Positions 33,066-47,000 of a stretch of DNA of 64,000 nt are shown here, one piece after another; position 1 is the first letter of the stretch; each line of letters opens with the position of its first letter. A model generated the notes under the pieces. It did not search any database. It saw only the letters and a list, made by a program, of their open reading frames with translations, and was not told the origin of the DNA. The position numbers and the translations under genes were made by a program. Location of the stretch: contig NC_051140.1 in assembly GCF_014839805.1 (NCBI RefSeq), positions 11,987,826 to 12,051,825 on the forward strand, given 5' to 3'. The DNA comes from Manduca sexta. Lineage: Eukaryota > Arthropoda > Insecta > Lepidoptera > Sphingidae.

Positions 33066-36000
33066 TTAAAGTGCACTCATACTCTCCAAATTCTTTTTAG
33101 AAGAGGAAGGCCCTTTAGGGTCGGCAGTTAATGGCATAAAAGGCTCTATCTTTATATCTAGATCTTTCAAAGCAGCATCAAGAATTTTAATTTTGCCCAA
33201 TATTTTTTCGGCTTGCAAGTTGTATCCTGGTTCCAGCATTTTCCCGCTTGGGTTAAGCTTAAACAGATATTCAGCCTAAAAAGATAATAGAAAATAGCAA
33301 TAAAAGTATTTCCGCAATAAAACAACACATCAATCATTACGAATAACTAAACACAGATTATGCAACGATATTATCAGGAGACCCGATAAGACATTATTTA
33401 TTATGAATAATATTACTTCTATACGTTATGACAAATACACATTCACTATGCCTTAAACATATTATAGCCATCAAAAGAAAACTTTAAACATACGAGGAAA
33501 TCAATAGGGTCGTCAGGGCGTAGCTTGGCCACTTCAAGCAAGGCGGGCGTCAGAGTAGGGAAAATGTGATGCACAAGGTAGTTGCGCATCGGCTCACCGG
33601 CCGCCGCCAGCGCAGCCTCCTCTTCCTCACGAAGCAGTGCGTACAGTTCCGACTACAAGCATATAAGTAATAAATATTAAAATGAAAAAAGTACTTTTCA
33701 AAAATCTTAGCGAAGCAATATGAATAAAATGCGGCGACAGTGAATCGATTAAGCGATGAAGCTTTGAAGACCTACATAAATAAGATGTAAAATTCGTGGT
33801 ATGATCACGTGACGTAATAGAAACGCGTAGTATACGATGCGTACGCACATTTAACATTTTAAGAGAACGTGGTGGGCGGGACCTTTTAAATGAGTGCAAA
33901 TAATATGCGTTTAGAGAACCTCCCGTCTCTGCACAGCGTCATTGCAGCTTCCCTCTTACTCTACATACCTGGATCTCAGGTCTCAGGCTGTAAGGGCTGA
34001 GTGTTTTAATAAACACTTTTAAGTAGAAAAGCCAACAAGAGAGAGAAGAGAAAGTAGAGTAGAATGTTGTAGACTAAAATGCAAAAAAAATAATTTTGCT
34101 AAAATCAATTTTACTCTACTTATAGCATCAGCTAGAACGCTGGCCACGAATTCAAAACCATTTTGCATATAGGACAATAATGCCGTATATTATAAATTAC
34201 TCTTCGTTGGAAATATTGCAAGCTAAAGCAATATTCAGCCCCAATAGTCATTTCATATAAATTAATTACGGATTAGTGGCTTTACCCAGACAAGAATGGT
34301 AAAAATATTATTATGATTAATCATTGAACGACCAATTAACCACATGCGTCAATACTGTTTGGTAAATGATTTACCCAATATTCCATTTTTTCTTCACGTT
34401 CTTCTTTTATTTTTTTTTCTAGTTCTTTCATTGCCTTCGCTTCGCTTGCGCGTAATGTTTCTAGTTCTTGTTTTTCTTTTTTTTCAGCAGCCTCAATAAG
34501 AGCTAAGAAATGTTATATATAATTAATTTTCAGATCCCTGTCATCCTCGCGTCTTATTTAACTTAATCGTAAGACCTGGCGACATGATAATCGTCTATCT
34601 TGTTAATTTTTTGTTTTAATGATCAAAATTAAAACGATATAATTTCATTTAATATGTATTACTAAAATTACATCTAAATTTACCTGGAATTTTAAAACAA
34701 GTACATAATTATATTTACCAAGTAATTTTCCGTAACGACAAGGGCGGCCCATACGTAGAGCGACTGCAGCTTGTGCTGTTTTCATAGCGTAATCTGAATG
34801 CTCTTTGACAGGCACTATGAGAGGATGAATATCCAATTCATCGAAAAAGTTAAGAGGAGTGACATCGCGAGCGTCCCCAGCACGGAACTCACTGAGACGT
34901 TTCAAAACAGCTTCTTCGTCTAAACGACTATCTCCTTCGGGTTGACGCATGGCTTTCTCACAAATAAAATCGTCAGTGGCCTCCAAAGACACCACTATAT
35001 CTAAAATAATAATTTATTATGATATGTACAATGCTGTTACATAGCTGTACATAGATACAAATAAATTTAGTATCGAAGTTATTTGAAATGCCTATTTTGT
35101 TATATACTTATTATAGACATTAACACACGAAAATTAAAAATACCTGGCAACAATTTCTTTAGTACATTGCTGTATAAATCAACATCTTCATCGAAAGGTT
35201 CTTCTTCAGGTTCCTCGCCATCATCAGAGTCTTGTTCGTCACCCTTTTCAAATACTGGAAATGTTTCATTTTACAATTTATAATTTTGTTGTAATACGAA
35301 TAAAGTACTATATTAAAATTAAAGTATTTTTCGAATTTCATCGTGGTTTTAATAGTCTAACATTCGCGTTAACATAAAAAATGATTATAAAGTACTATAT
35401 GTTTTGCCTTACATGCGCCGCACTGAGTCAATGAAGTGGGAAATCCGTCAAGCACCCATCCTTTGTTCAAAGCTTCGCGACACAGAAGTCGCTGACGCAA
35501 ATATCTGTATTGAAACTAGCAATCGTATATTTATATAAAACATGACTTGAATAACATAGTTCTATCAACTAACTTTATAACTTGTATTTATATACAAATC
35601 ATAACGAAGCGAGTAAACGCAGTGGAGCTAGAACTATTAACCAATAGACCCGTTTCTGGTGTACAAAATATATTCATTTCTTTAGATCTGCTTAGCTTTG
35701 AACCATCAAACAAAACTAGGGTGTGGCGGTATACCAATACCGCCACACCCTAGTTTTTAAAAGTTTTTAAGGCATAGGGAGCGAATCTATACTATTATAT
35801 AAAGCTGAAGAGTTTGTTTGTTTGTTTGTTTGTTTGTTTGTTTGTTTGTTTGTTTGAACGCGCTAATCTCAGGAACTACTGGTCCAAACTGAAAAATTCT
35901 TTTTGCGTTGGATAGCCCTTTGTTCGTGGAGTGCTATAGGCTATATATCATCACGCTATACCCAATAGGAGCGGGGCAGTAATGGCTAATCTCAGGAACT

Positions 36001-39000
36001 ACCGGTCCAAACTGAAAAATTCTTTTTGCGTTGGATAGCCCTTTGTTTGTGGAGTGCTATAGGCTATATATCATCACGCTATACCCAATAGGAGCGGGGC
36101 AGTAATGGCTAATCTCAGGAACTACCGGTCCAAACTGAAAAATTCTTTTTGCGTTGGATAGCCCTTTATTCGTGGAGTGCTATAGGCTATATATCATCAC
36201 GCTATGACCAATAGGAGCGGAGCAGTAATGGCTAATCTCAGGAACTACCGGTTTGAACTGAAAAAATCTTTTTGTGTTGGATAGCCCTTTGTTCCTGGAA
36301 TGCTATAGGCTATATATCATCATGCTATGACCAATAGGAGCGGAGCAGTAATGAAACATGTTGCAAAAACGGGGAAAATTATGAGTTTTGAGAGCTTCCG
36401 TTGCCTGCGCTGCGTAAACGGTTAAAGTTATGCAACAATGATGTATGACGGGATTGTTTCACTTAAAAAGTTCTAAATAATATAACAAAAGTCCCCCGCT
36501 GCATCTGTCTGCCTTAACGTGTTAAACTCAACAACTACCTAACGTATTAAGATGAAATTTGGTATGGAGACAGTTTGAGACCCTGGGAAGAACATAGGCT
36601 CCCGGGAAACTACTATTTTTATAACGGAAAACTTTAGCCTGAATAACTTTATAACGCGGGCGGAGCCGCGGGCAAAAGCTAGTATATAATATGTGGGTCA
36701 TCCGAATCTAAGCAAGGAGAAACGTATACATAATATGTAATATGTCGACATTATACATCTCTATAAGAATCATGGGCAGGGGAAGAATTTGTGTAGATTA
36801 CGATAATGACACTAAGAGTTTTTGTTAGTTTTCTGTGAAACAATAATTCCTAATAGAACGAGCCGATTTTTCCTGGATAACGAATAATCAATACATACTC
36901 AACCAAACAACAAATAATTAAACATTATTTAATCATGGTTAGGAAAGTTATTAAAATTAGGTCTATGGTGACCGCGAGACTGATATTTTACATGGTAATA
37001 TTATTAGTTATACAATAAAGAAACATATATTTGCAAGTCTCATTTTGGGACTCACAAAAAGTAATCTTCCAATAACCACTACCTTCGTGTATTCGTTTTT
37101 AACGTAATACATGAAAGTACGCTTACGCAAGTAATACAGCGCAATAAATCTTACCCAATGATATCATCATCTGTGAGTGGGCGGCCAGATTGCAGTATAG
37201 CAAGTGTTTGTTTAGCGTTTTCCTGAGCCCCTTCTTCTTCGCCAGGGTCGTCGTCGTCGTCCATTCCATCTTCCTGCTCAGTCGTCGGAAGCGCCAAAGC
37301 AGCTGTTTCACCTACTTCCCAATGATCTACACGCCAAGCCTGATTAAACCATAATTTAATAAATAATCGACTATTTTTACGAGTATACCTAAGTTTACGT
37401 AAAATTTGAATATATTACTAACTCTAACTCTAACGTTCACTCAATGCGTAACATAGATAAGTGGGCAGTTAATTACGACTGCGTCAGCTAAAACGTAGAT
37501 TAGGTAAAGTTGAGCTGATAGCAACTGAGTGTTCTACCAAAAAATAATTGTTAGTATTATAGGCGTAAAAAGGTCAAGAGAATGTGCAGCATTCACGTAG
37601 GGATCTGTTTCTGGAAGCAACGTCACGTTAAACAATACGCATGTTCTTAGAGAACCATAAAGAGAAGTATTATTGGATTCGTGATTCAGGAATGAGTAAC
37701 TTCATAAGACGAAGTTAGTTTTAAGTATAGCTCCTATTAATAACCTATTAATATACTTTTTGTTACAAAACGAAAAAAGGTTAATTTAAATAATTATTGC
37801 ACGTTGCGGACTTAAATGCAAAATCCTATTTCAGTTATTATTAAATAACGTATTAAAACGTGAAAAGAACAGTGTACTTATGCAATGTACTTGAAAAGTT
37901 ATCGTGTTACTGGATTTGGGTTTATCAGTATGACGGATAAAACACATGGCAGCACGTATTAGGGGCGTATCAAAATATAAAATGCATGAGTGGAGAACAA
38001 TACGCATTGATTCAAACATATACACAAGCCTCAATATTGAACTTACCAAATCTTCCGCAATATCATCGGCAACTGTCTCCGGGGAAATGTAGACGAGACC
38101 ATAAGCTTCGCAGATCAGCTTAGATAAAGTAGTCTTACCCACAATCGGCGGGCCATACACTATCACCTGTAGACATATATTCCTAAACGCCCGAAGTAAT
38201 AAGCAACGTGTCCCAAGAAACTAGCGACAGTATGCCGCCACGCTATCACTATAACTAATTAGGCTAATTCGTGAATAATATTATCGAAAATACTGTTGAT
38301 ATTGTGAAAACCGGGATGAGAACATTATTATTAAGAATGCCATCGGTCAATAGTATGTATAATATATGATACCGTATGCCCATATCCATTTTGCTGCATT
38401 GTAACTATTAAAAAAAATGTTTGAACAGTTCAAAAGTAGATAGTCCACTTTCAATAATATATAAAAAAAAAATTGTTTCTAAATACCTATGATGAATAAT
38501 ATTATTCTGAGCATCGCGTTGTTGTGTCTCTGCTTTCCTTTTGGAAATATCTCACAAGGTATCCCGACTGTACATATACAAGCGATGGGAAACATTGATA
38601 TAAAATAAATTAAAACCTACAAAAAAATACTTGCCTTAAAAGGCTTTAACGCTCTTTCTTTTTTAAATTGTTTCATTAGAGACGGGACATTTTCGGCAAA
38701 AGTTAATTCTGAAGTCCATTGAAGTGCCATCGTTTCGACGATGAAAGTTGGCTCCATGTTTAAATTCAAGGTCATCAAATCATAAATTCTTTGCTGAAAA
38801 AGATTTTTTAATATTTAAAACTCAAAGTCTTTTGAGGTTTTATTTATGTGCGGTTAATGTAGGGTCATTCCCGGATTTTCGGGTTTGGTAAATCCCGGAA
38901 AAATGTTATTGTCTCGTTCCGGGTTTTTTACGGCGGGAAATCCTGGCAGCTCTTGGCCATCATTATGCCACTTATATCTACGACGCACTACAATCTTACA

Positions 39001-42000
39001 ACAATTATGAATTAATAAGTTTAATGATTCCGATAACGTTCGATAAGTGATGCGTTAATTTTAGAAGATCGTATTGGTTTCTGCTGTTTTCGATAAGGAA
39101 ATGTATCAAAACTTATGTGTTGTGTTTAAGTAATCATTTGAACAAATTTAATAGATCTACAGTGATCGATGGTTTTCCCAGGTCAGGTTGCTAAAATTTT
39201 TACATTGCTGGAATTTTTTTTAGCACATTAACAATCATTGTGAATTTATGGAAGAAGTTGTAATAAATGAACCAATATATGTTTATCCTGATATGTCGAT
39301 AAATATTATCACAAACGAATCTCAAGTAGGGTTTTACGATAATGCTATGATATTAGGTTTATACTTACATGTATGTATGTTACAATTTATCGATTTAAGT
39401 ACTAAGCCTTCATATTTAATCTTCAGGAGCGAGGTTAATAAAATGTGCTTGTTTTTGTACTTGTCTTTTAATTCTTCCTTTGACGCGATTAATTCTATAG
39501 CTAATTTAGTTACATAATTATTGGTTTAATCCCAATGTTTGTCGTTTGATATTAAATGTTCCAATAGTTTTTTGAAGATTTATATAAAATACTAGCCTTT
39601 GCTCGTGGCTTCGCCTGCGTGAAAGAGTTTTCCGGGATAAAAGTCCACTGTATGATAAAAGTCTTGCTACATATTTTCCCGGTACTGATAGGTTCAAACT
39701 AATTGTATCCCCCTAGGTGTGGAATTTATCAAAATCCTTTCTTAGACGATGCCTCCATCATGGTAGCTTTATGCATGTAAAGTCTCAGCCCGATCGGTTT
39801 AAAATTGTCAGTTTCATACAAACTTTCATCCCCTATTTTATCCCCTACGCGTAAGAATTAATCAAAATCCTTTCTTAGCGGATGTCTATGTCATAACATC
39901 TACCTGCATGCCAAATTTCAGCTCGATCCGTCCAGTGTTTTGGGCTGTGCGTTGATAGATCAATATGTCAGTCAGTCAGTCACCTTTGAGTTATATATAA
40001 TGACTAAGGCTCACAAAAAATGTACCATAACACACGGGAATTGTAACACACGATAACACACAGCTCACTATAAGTATATGATTCAAGACGTTATAAAAAA
40101 ATATATATTTGACTAGGGGTGGACACATTTTATTTTTGTATGAAACAAGGAGTATGCTATTTTATTATACCAGATAATTTTCGATTACATTTAATAATAT
40201 TAAATTAAATAGCTTAACATTGAAATATGAACAGTAGCCAACATAGGAATATTTATTTTAATTTTATTAACTTTCGAACTTACATTTTTCTTACGACGTA
40301 GTTTGGCTCATGAAAATTATAGGTGAGGTACATTTTTTTTGAGCCTTAACCATATATTTAAATGAAGGAAGAAAGTCTAACATTTTTTAAAAAAGACTAA
40401 AAATTGAACTCTTACATCTATTTCTGGAATCAAAAATGCATCTTCCGGTGGAATACACTTAAACATTCCAGATCCTACGATACGTCCGAGTGGTTTGATT
40501 ATCTGCAAAATATGTTGATAAGGTTTAAAAGTAGATAAACAAACTTAAAACAAATTGGAAATCTTTTTAAACCTCTCTTTGTTTCGTTACTGTCTGTTCC
40601 ACCGCCAATATATAAAGTTTTTTCGGAAAATCCGTTATGAGATTGTAAATTATTCTGAAAACGATGTATTATTTTTTATATAAATAGTTCTTTCCTTTAT
40701 ATTTTCATTAATTTTATTAACTAATACATACTGTGCCAAATCCAATACATTGATAAGTGGCACTGCGTTGCCGCCGCGACCAAGAATTGGGAGTACACGT
40801 TCGCATTCCCAAGCTTTTTGGAACCAATAGAAGATGACGTCTTCGGGACCACCATATGTCACTCCAGATGCCACGACCAAAGCCCTGTAGGATTTTGTAC
40901 ATAATTTTCAAAATAACCACATTTTTATTTTTTCCACCACTGACTGGATTAATAGTAAGAAAATATGTAGCTCTCGGTTTTATCATTTACTAGAAAGTGG
41001 TGCACAGTGTCTCCAGTAGTGGGGTAAACAACTATAGAATTTAGATTACGTTCGTTTAACTCACCCAACTTGTGATTTGTATTTCCTAGCTATTGCGACG
41101 ATTTCATTTTCAACATCATAATGGACTTTGTAGTTTGGATGCGGTTTTCTCTTACGAAAATCACTTTCGATGAAAGGCATTTCTGGCGTTTCCTAAAATA
41201 TTTTTTTCGGTAATTTAATGCTGAGACATAAAATTATCAAAGTTATACATACCGGATCCAAAGGTTTAGTAGAAGCCCACGTCATTACAGTTGATATGAG
41301 TATAATGTATCGTTTATTGGATTCTCCAGCGCCGTCGTCTGTGTCTCCAGTATATTCAGGTACTTGTTTGTCAAGCAATTCCTTTAATACTGATAGTGAA
41401 AGTATGTTGAGAATGGTCTTCTTCGGAAAACATTACTTAAGTAGGAATCTCGCTCTACTTACATTTTAAATAATCTGTGATAATTTTAAGCTCATCTCGG
41501 TCGTAACTTATATCAAAAATTATTGTTCCACATGTAAGCATTTGGGGTAAGCTTTCTGGTTTCGATATTATTCTAGCTACATTATCCCAAGATTTTATTT
41601 TTTGGTCGATTACTGTTCCTGTAGCGATAATAAGACCCTTTATAACACATATATGTATATTATAGTAAATGGTATTTTTGGAAAGAAAGCCGATAGGAAA
41701 TATAGAAAAACGATGCCTGCAGCCAAATCCTCAAAAGCGTTCCGAGGCGTTTAACTTTGACCATACAGGCATTATCTTAGAAGTTATAAACAGTATTACT
41801 TGGAAGAGTACCACTTACTCCAAAAACAAATGTTTATAAGTAAATACTATAATATAATACCACAAAATTTAACATTGAACTGTACTTTGTACAATCCAAA
41901 AACGTATTTCCATACCTTTGAACTGAGTCTTATAACTATCAACATTAACAAACATTTTAGGAGGTACCTATAATCTCGTATGGTTGTTCGGGTGGCGAAG

Positions 42001-42211
42001 GTAGAGGCACTTCCACATCTTCACCCATTATTGTTTGTGATGTTGGCTGAGTCGATATAACATTCTTTTCAAGTATCTTAGCTACCTCCTTCACCACATA
42101 CTCTCCATGGTAGGAATCTATGTTATTTATAAAATATCTTTTAAACGAAAACAAATTGTCGAGTTCCGATGATGATCTGTCTGAAGAAACTTTTTCCATA
42201 GATTTCTTCAT
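33066..42211 (-). CDS. AK7: Adenylate kinase 7, 810 aa, 16 exons
   Basis: Exons (high to low): 42211-41968, 41618-41463, 41389-41253, 41192-41065, 40884-40732, 40654-40573, 40502-40416, 38793-38635, 38166-38047, 37339-37155, 35504-35413, 35254-35144, 35000-34719, 34502-34375, 33652-33494, 33275-33066; 811 codons including stop, all in phase. AK7 interconverts ATP+AMP and 2 ADP in motile cilia and sperm flagella. The N-terminal half is an epimerase-like (Rossmann) domain with ISTVMTWASTKPLDP and VVASGVTYGG. The kinase domain follows: P-loop GPPIVGKTT (387-395) and DGFP (503-506). An acidic stretch lies between them. A Lys/Glu-rich coiled coil precedes a Dpy-30 type motif (about 710-751, MRNYLVHHIFPTL). 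The intron after exon 8 has a GC donor (AAG|GCAAGT). The tail is longer than in vertebrate AK7. The intron 37154-35505 carries a palindrome and a Helitron-like element. Confidence 0.94.
35712..35757. repeat. Perfect 21-bp palindrome, 4-nt loop
   Basis: The left arm starts AAAACTAGGGTGTGGCGG (35712-35732). The exact reverse complement is at 35737-35757, with ACCA between. It sits 28 bp upstream of the Helitron-like element at 35786, in the AK7 intron between exons 10 and 11. Confidence 0.92.
35786..36682 (+). mobile_element. Helitron-like element with four 123-bp tandem units
   Basis: It starts TCTATACTATTATATAAAGC and ends with the CGCGG...CCGCG hairpin and AAAAGCTAG, with T following. A (GTTT)n run of about ten units (from about 35812) precedes four tandem units starting at 35862, 35985, 36108 and 36231, spaced exactly 123 bp. 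The unit contains GCGTTGGATAGCCCTTTGTT. There is no coding capacity. It lies antisense in AK7 and closely matches 19700-20587, which also has four units. Confidence 0.88.
39591..40008 (-). repeat. Helitron-like/SINE-like repeat in reverse orientation
   Basis: It starts ACTAGCCTTTGCTCGTGGCT, related to the reversed end at 8832, and continues with TTTTCCGGGATAAAAGTCC and later (CAGT)n near 39970. This is the typical structure of a dispersed lepidopteran repeat. It lies in the AK7 intron between exons 7 and 8. The right end is approximate. Confidence 0.55.
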
Positions 42212-43557
42212 TATTGTGTAAATGAAATAAAAATAAATAAACCTTTGTCTATAATACAAAAGACTACATAAGACAAACGTAAACGTATTGGTATTACGTT
42301 TATTGCACTAGTTGTATTTTAAAGCAAACACCAAAGCGCTCTTACGTAGTATTTGTATTCTCTTTGCAAAGCGCATTTATAATGGTATAGCAAATGCAAA
42401 TAATTGTCAGAATTGACACAAACTTTACTTCAAGGTTGATGATTGCTCTTTGGCACTCTTTGGTTAATGTGCGTAGTTTTTATTTTTTATAGGTATTCAC
42501 GTATTTCGTTTGATTTTTACTTAAATTTCTATTTAATTTCTTTTTGTTGCCATAAAGTTAAGTTATTTAATAGGCATCTACTTCATTCATTAATTTCTAA
42601 AGTTAATTATTTTAATAAAATTATCACCTTGATACCAAAGTCGGATTTTTCAAGTAGGTTAGTTAAATATCCATATGGGGCATGGGGCATGGGCAGTCTT
42701 AAATTTTCCGCATGGTTTATTGTTGGGTAGGATTGAAAAATACATTTTAAATATAGTAAAATATTTTATTATTGTCTTGTATTATTAAATAGTACATTAG
42801 AACACTAATACTAGAACATCTTAACAACTTCGATTAAAATATTGTAACGAACAAAAAAACTCAAAAAGAATTACAAATGATCATCAATTTCGTTCTATAA
42901 AAATACGAAAATATTGGGACAAATCATAATGATAGGTGTATAATATTTCATATTTATTTCCAATAAATAATTTAATAAGTAGAAAATAATAGCAGAGAAA
43001 TTAGCAATAACTCTAAAACTACTAATAGTTGTCCTGAAACTAAAGTGGTATATGTTTGGTACATAGAAATACCCTTACATATGATCATTTTTTAATAAAA
43101 AAAAACAGCTAATGCGTCTACAAGTAGCCTTCGCGCCATTTCTATACTAAAATAAAATTATCTAAAAAAGGTCCACTTTAGTTACAGGCTTGTCTTCAGA
43201 ATGAATCCGCAATATAATTAATCACAAAATATATTAATTAACGAGATTCTATAGGATCAATGTATACCCATAGTTTTGACACAGTTTATACTATAAAATA
43301 ATTGCGTGTAAGCACCTTTTGTATTCGCGTCAGGTAATATAATATTGTGTATATTGATTGGCACAGTGTAAAACAAGCAATTGTGAAGTTTTGTGACTGA
43401 TATGTTGATATCGTTCTACCAACATGTCTTTAACACCTATTTATTGTCACCCTGTCACCTAGGGCACGTTAAATCAGCAACGATAGCGTATTTAAGTACT
43501 TAAGAAAATAAGGTTGTAGAAGGATATCAAATATAACGAAACCCAATGATAAAGTAG
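42212..43557. other. Gene-free interval upstream of AK7
   Basis: The AK7 promoter and 5' UTR should lie in the left few hundred bases. The rest is A/T-rich with no protein-like ORF and no repeat boundary I can define. Confidence 0.45.
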
Positions 43558-43724
43558 TCTATGCTGTTATATAACGCTGAAGTTTGTTTGTTTAAATGCG
43601 TTAATCTCAAGAACTATTATATCGATTTTGATTTTTTTGCACGAATAGGAAACTACATTATTTCTGAGTGTTATAGGGTACTTTTTATCCCGGGAAAATA
43701 TAAAGCAGGGCTTTTATCTCTGAA

Positions 43725-43923
43725 TGTTGAATGGGTACATTTATATTTGTTTAGGGTAACATTTGTTAATATGTAATTTAATTTGTTTTTGTGGCAACAC
43801 GCCTCCACTTCCTTCTTCCTGTCACGGGCTGCCGGCGAGCAGCCACAATAATGTAGTTCTTTAAGTTTATGTTTAAGATATCAAATTAAATAACAGTGAT
43901 CCGTCATAGTGGTTTTATTAACA
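43725..43923 (+). repeat. Copia 5' LTR
   Basis: It starts TGTTGAATGG and ends TTATTAACA, with TG...CA ends. No difference from the 3' LTR was found in a direct reading. Confidence 0.95.
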
Positions 43924-43940
43924 TGGTAGCAGAGCGTGGT
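43924..43940 (+). other. Primer-binding site (initiator tRNA-Met)
   Basis: TGGTAGCAGAG follows the LTR directly. It is complementary to the acceptor-stem 3' end (CUCUGCUACCA) of insect initiator tRNA-Met. Confidence 0.8.
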
Positions 43941-44016
43941 TGCCTGCAAATACAAAGAAGAAAAGAAGATATTTTCGCAAATAAAGTGGAAACGTGCTAT
44001 ATATGCAATAAGCAAA

Positions 44017-47000
44017 ATGGCGTTTACTAAATGCAATGACGCAGTTATTCCAATATTCGACGGATCGGATTATAGTAGCTGGAAAATACGTATACTTAAG
44101 TTTTTGGAGTTTAAGAAATGTAAAGAAAGCTGCCATACGAATCAAAAATGATTCGGATGATGTTGCAAAGTGGGAAGAGATGGATATCCAGGCAACGAAC
44201 TACATTTATAGTGCAATAAGCAACAAGCAACTCGAATATATATGCGACTTAGATTCCGCATGCAAAATATTGGCAAAATTTGATGAAATGTACCTGCAGA
44301 AATCATCGGCACTACAGATTATATGTCGCAACAATGTAGAAGCAATAAAATTATCGAACTATTCGCAAGTAAGTGTATTTTTGACGACTTTGAGAAATCA
44401 ATAAATCAGTTAAAACAAGCCGGCGCGACGGTAAGTGAACAAGAAAAATTAAATTATATGTTAAAGGCCTTACCTCGTAATTACAGTCATATTGGAGATC
44501 TAATAGACGTCTTACCAGAAAAAGACAGAACTGTAGATTATTTGAAAAGTAAAATTATGTTAAAATCATTGGATAAAGAACCTGAAAAATGTAATGAACC
44601 ATCACGCGACAACTCAAATGTTTTTAAAGCTCACACTAGTAGTTCTGCATCACCTAATAAAACTTTAAATGTTTTACCTGTGGAAAACCTGGCCACATGC
44701 AAAGAGATTGTCGACACAGAAATGTTAACAGTGGTAGAGGAAATGGATTTATTAGATTTAATAATAATCGTGGACATCAACGTGGATCATATTATAATTC
44801 AAGAAATATTAGAGGAAGAACTTATAATAATAAATCCAGTAATGAGAGTGGTGGTAATAATTTCCTTGCAACTATTGAGAATAATAATGTTTCAACTTCA
44901 AGTAAAATATATAATATTGAGCAGTCTGGCCACTTAACTTGGTTATTAGATAGTGGTTGTACAGATCATATAATTAATACTGATGAGTACTATCATTCAT
45001 GTGAAATATTACAACAACCTATTAAAGTAAAAGTTGGTGATGGAAGAATATTAGAAGCTACAAAGGTCGGAAAAATACAAACTTATTTTATGGTCTATGG
45101 AAAAAGTCTGAAGTTGTTTTGAACAATGTTTTCTATGTCAAAGAGATGAAAGCAAATTTATTGAGCTATTCAAAGATTACAGACAATCATAAAATTGTTT
45201 CCAGGGGACGACAATCAAAAATATATAACGTCTATGGAACTATTATAGCTATAGCAGTGAAAGAAGATAGACTGTATAAATTAAAAGGTTATATAAATGC
45301 AAGTACATTACATGCTAATTTAGTGAAGAAATCAAGTATGACAGTGAAGGAGAAATTACATAGGATGCTTGGTCATATAAACTTTAACAATTTGAATACT
45401 ATGTGTACAAGTGAATTATTGAAAGGATTACCAAAGGAGATTGAATGTAAGTACATGAAATGTGCTATATGTATTGAAAATAAAATGCATAACTTGCCAT
45501 TTAAAAATAATAGAAAACAAAGCACAGGATATATTAGAAATTGTACACACAGATTTAAATGGGCCACACAGAACTACAGGTTTTAATGGTGAAAAATATT
45601 TCTTAAGTTTTATAGATGACTATAGTAAGTTGGCAAAAGTTTATTGTATTCCGTCAAAAGATAAAGTATATAATTGTTTAATGCAGTATGTTAATGAGAT
45701 ACAAAATTTAACTGGGAAAAATATTAAAGAATTGAGATGTGATAATGGAAAGGAATACATTAATAAAAGAGTGTTTGACTTTGCAAGATCAAAGGGAATT
45801 ATGATTAAATCTTGTCCGCCATATGTGCATGAATTAAATGGCACAGCAGAGAGGTTCAATAGATCAATAATGGATATGTCAAGATGTCTATTGGCAGAGG
45901 CAAAAGTGCATAAAAGATTTTGGCCTGAAGTGGTTATGGCCGCAGCTTATTTAAAGAATAGAACATTAACAAATGGCACTATAGAAAGGAAGACGCCTTA
46001 TGAGATATTTTTCAAACAAAGGCCAAGCATTGAAAATTTAAGGATATATGGAAGTAAAGTATTTGTTAGAACACCAGAGGAAAAGAGAAAATGTAAATGG
46101 GACAGGAAAGCCGAGCTTGGCATACTAATGGGCTATACAGATGTTGGATATAGAGTATTAATAAACAATAGAATAGTTGTAGCAAGACATTGTGATATAA
46201 TTGAAGATGATGTAATGTGTATTGGTCTCGATGATAATAGAGAAGAGAAAAATGATAAAAGTAATAGCCAGCCGAATAAATTGGAAGAGAAAATTATAGA
46301 AGAGAAGAAAGAGACTAATGCAGAAGAAAATAATGAGAAAATTAATGAAGATTTGAATGCTGAAACAAATGAAAGTTATGATGATAATAAAGTAATTGAA
46401 ACAAGAAATCGACGTAAAATCAAGCCACCAACTCGGTTTGATGAAGAATTTGGTTATTATTGTATAACTGTTAACTATTGTGATGCTATGATTCCAGATA
46501 ATTTTCAGGAGGCAATAACTAGCGATGAAGCAAAAGAATGGACTGAGGCTATGAATCGTGAGATGAACAGTTTGGCAAAAAATGAGACCTGGAGACTTGT
46601 AAGTAAACCAGCAGACAAACAGCCTTTAGATGTGAAATGGATATACAGAAAGAAAGCCGAAAATAAATTTAAAGCTAGGTTAGTAGTAAGAGGTTTTCAA
46701 CAAAAAGATTTTATTGATGATATATATTCACCCGTTGCTAAAATGCAAACTTTAAAATTGTTATTGTCTTATTGTTGTCAAAATAATCTTAATATACATC
46801 AGATGGATGTTGAAACTGCTTTTTTAAATGGTAAAATTTTATCTGAAGTTTATGTAAACCAGCCAATTGGTTATGATGATGGCACTGATAGAGTTTATAA
46901 ATTAAATAAAACATTATATGGTTTAAAAGAAAGCCCTCGGGCTTGGTATGAATGTGTCAATAAGTTTTTAACTAGTCTTGGATTTCAGAGAAGTAAATAT

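Noticed and set aside
35813..35856. CRISPR-like array in the 123-bp repeats and (GTTT)n run
   Set aside because: Repeats are contiguous tandem units without spacers, in a eukaryotic intron; they belong to a Helitron-like element.
44017..45525. Programmed frameshifting as explanation for the copia frame changes
   Set aside because: Five separate shifts in mixed directions, at non-equivalent sites within single domains, do not fit a programmed -1 or +1 site.
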